From contig CAILBQ010000699.1 of NCBI GenBank assembly GCA_903832475.1, forward strand, positions 1-5,535: DNA of 5,535 nucleotides, given 5' to 3'. Both the position numbers and the translations under genes were made by a program. The stretch is from an uncultured Acidobacteriota bacterium. Its GTDB lineage: Bacteria; Acidobacteriota; Terriglobia; Terriglobales; Acidobacteriaceae. A model generated the notes under the pieces. That model saw only the letters and a list, made by a program, of their open reading frames with translations. It ran no database searches and was not told the DNA's origin. Below, piece by piece: positions 5,113 to 5,535 of this stretch (positions are counted from its first letter, which is position 1; each line of letters starts with the position of its first letter).

Positions 5113-5535
5113 ATGAAAGATCTAAGCAGGATTGGTGTAACAGGGGCCAGCGTGCTTTTCGCGCTCGCTACGATGGCAACGGCGGGCAACGCGCAAACGA
5201 CAGCAGAAGAACATTCACATGGCGAGAGCGGTTTGAACAAAGTCAAGACTGTGTGGGTGATTTTGATGGAGAACCACAACTGGACTGGCAACAATGCCGG
5301 AGCACAGTATGGCAACCCCGACATCAAGGGCAGTCCATTGGCGCCGTATATCAATGGTCCGCTGCTGGCCACGTCGGCGCATGCGGAGCAGTATTACAAC
5401 CCGAAAGACAATCATCCCAGCCAGCCGAATTATCTATGGCTCGAGGCAGGCACCAATTTTGGTGTCTTGGCTGATACGCAGCCGGGCCAACCGCAGTTGA
5501 ATACGGACCAGCACCTGGTGAAGCAGCTGGAAGAC
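5113..5535 (+). CDS. Secreted alkaline-phosphatase-superfamily phosphoesterase, N-terminal 141 residues (3' end beyond window)
   Basis: The ATG at 5113 follows GGAGG and starts a signal peptide (MKDLSRIGVTGASVLFALAT, MATAGNAQ, likely cut around residue 27-28), so the protein is exported. The mature start matches phosphoesterases of the PF04185 type, as in acid phosphatases and phospholipase C relatives. 'VKTVWVILMENHNWT' at residues 44-58 carries the Glu53-Asn54 pair expected to bind metal. 'NHPSQPNYLWLEAGTNFGV' at 100-118 carries the 'HPSxPNY' motif, whose Ser103 is the likely nucleophile. The later metal-binding Asp and His motifs lie beyond the edge. Substrate cannot be told from this part; a phosphomonoester or phospholipid is plausible. 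It is divergent from the propeller/phosphoesterase fusion and has only distant likeness to it, with a different motif order around the nucleophile, so it is not a recent duplicate. The frame is intact to the edge. Confidence 0.92.
   Translation, partial: MKDLSRIGVTGASVLFALATMATAGNAQTTAEEHSHGESGLNKVKTVWVILMENHNWTGNNAGAQYGNPDIKGSPLAPYINGPLLATSAHAEQYYNPKDNHPSQPNYLWLEAGTNFGVLADTQPGQPQLNTDQHLVKQLED

Noticed and set aside
5057..5113. Possible 18-residue leader peptide starting GTG at 5057 whose TGA overlaps the ATG at 5113
   Set aside because: There is no ribosome site before the GTG and the composition is unremarkable; the TGATG overlap alone is weak evidence.

Overview
The window carries three protein genes, all with predicted secretion signals. 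Two lie on the minus strand and one on the plus strand, and two of the three are cut by a window edge. High GC content, clear Shine-Dalgarno sites and the protein families suggest a soil bacterium of the Acidobacteriota, probably near Terriglobus, Granulicella or Edaphobacter. These families are an SBBP-repeat protein with the 'LSFEANRGQ' N-terminal domain and a fused YncE-like propeller/phosphatase, both often multiplied in that phylum. The taxonomic call is an inference from remembered family distribution, not a database result.

Layout. (1) Positions 1-1662, minus: the N-terminal 554 residues of an exported SBBP beta-propeller protein, running off the left edge. (2) Positions 1663-2022: a 360-base AT-richer spacer. 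It holds the promoter region of gene 1, a pair of similar direct repeats 105 bases apart, and a strong stem-loop just downstream of gene 3's stop. (3) Positions 2007-4835, minus: a large secreted fusion of a YncE/YVTN-type beta-propeller with an alkaline-phosphatase-superfamily phosphoesterase. A one-base frameshift near 2292 throws the last ~90 codons out of frame; restoring it gives a natural ending at 2023. (4) Positions 4836-5112: a divergent promoter region with dyads and a Pho-box-like direct repeat. (5) Positions 5113-5535, plus: the N-terminus of a second, different secreted phosphoesterase, running off the right edge.

How the genes fit together. Genes 2 and 3 are divergent and both belong to the phosphoesterase branch of the alkaline phosphatase superfamily (PF04185-like). 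They may share control from the 277-base spacer and act on extracytoplasmic phosphate or phosphonate esters. The SBBP protein is probably a surface or extracellular repeat protein. It follows the fusion gene on the same strand, but a 360-base gap with a stem-loop suggests its own promoter. I see no RNA genes, CRISPR arrays, insertion sequences or phage genes. The oddest observations are the frameshift, the competing inverted repeats at 1949-1982, the 105-base-spaced repeats, and the Pho-box-like site.
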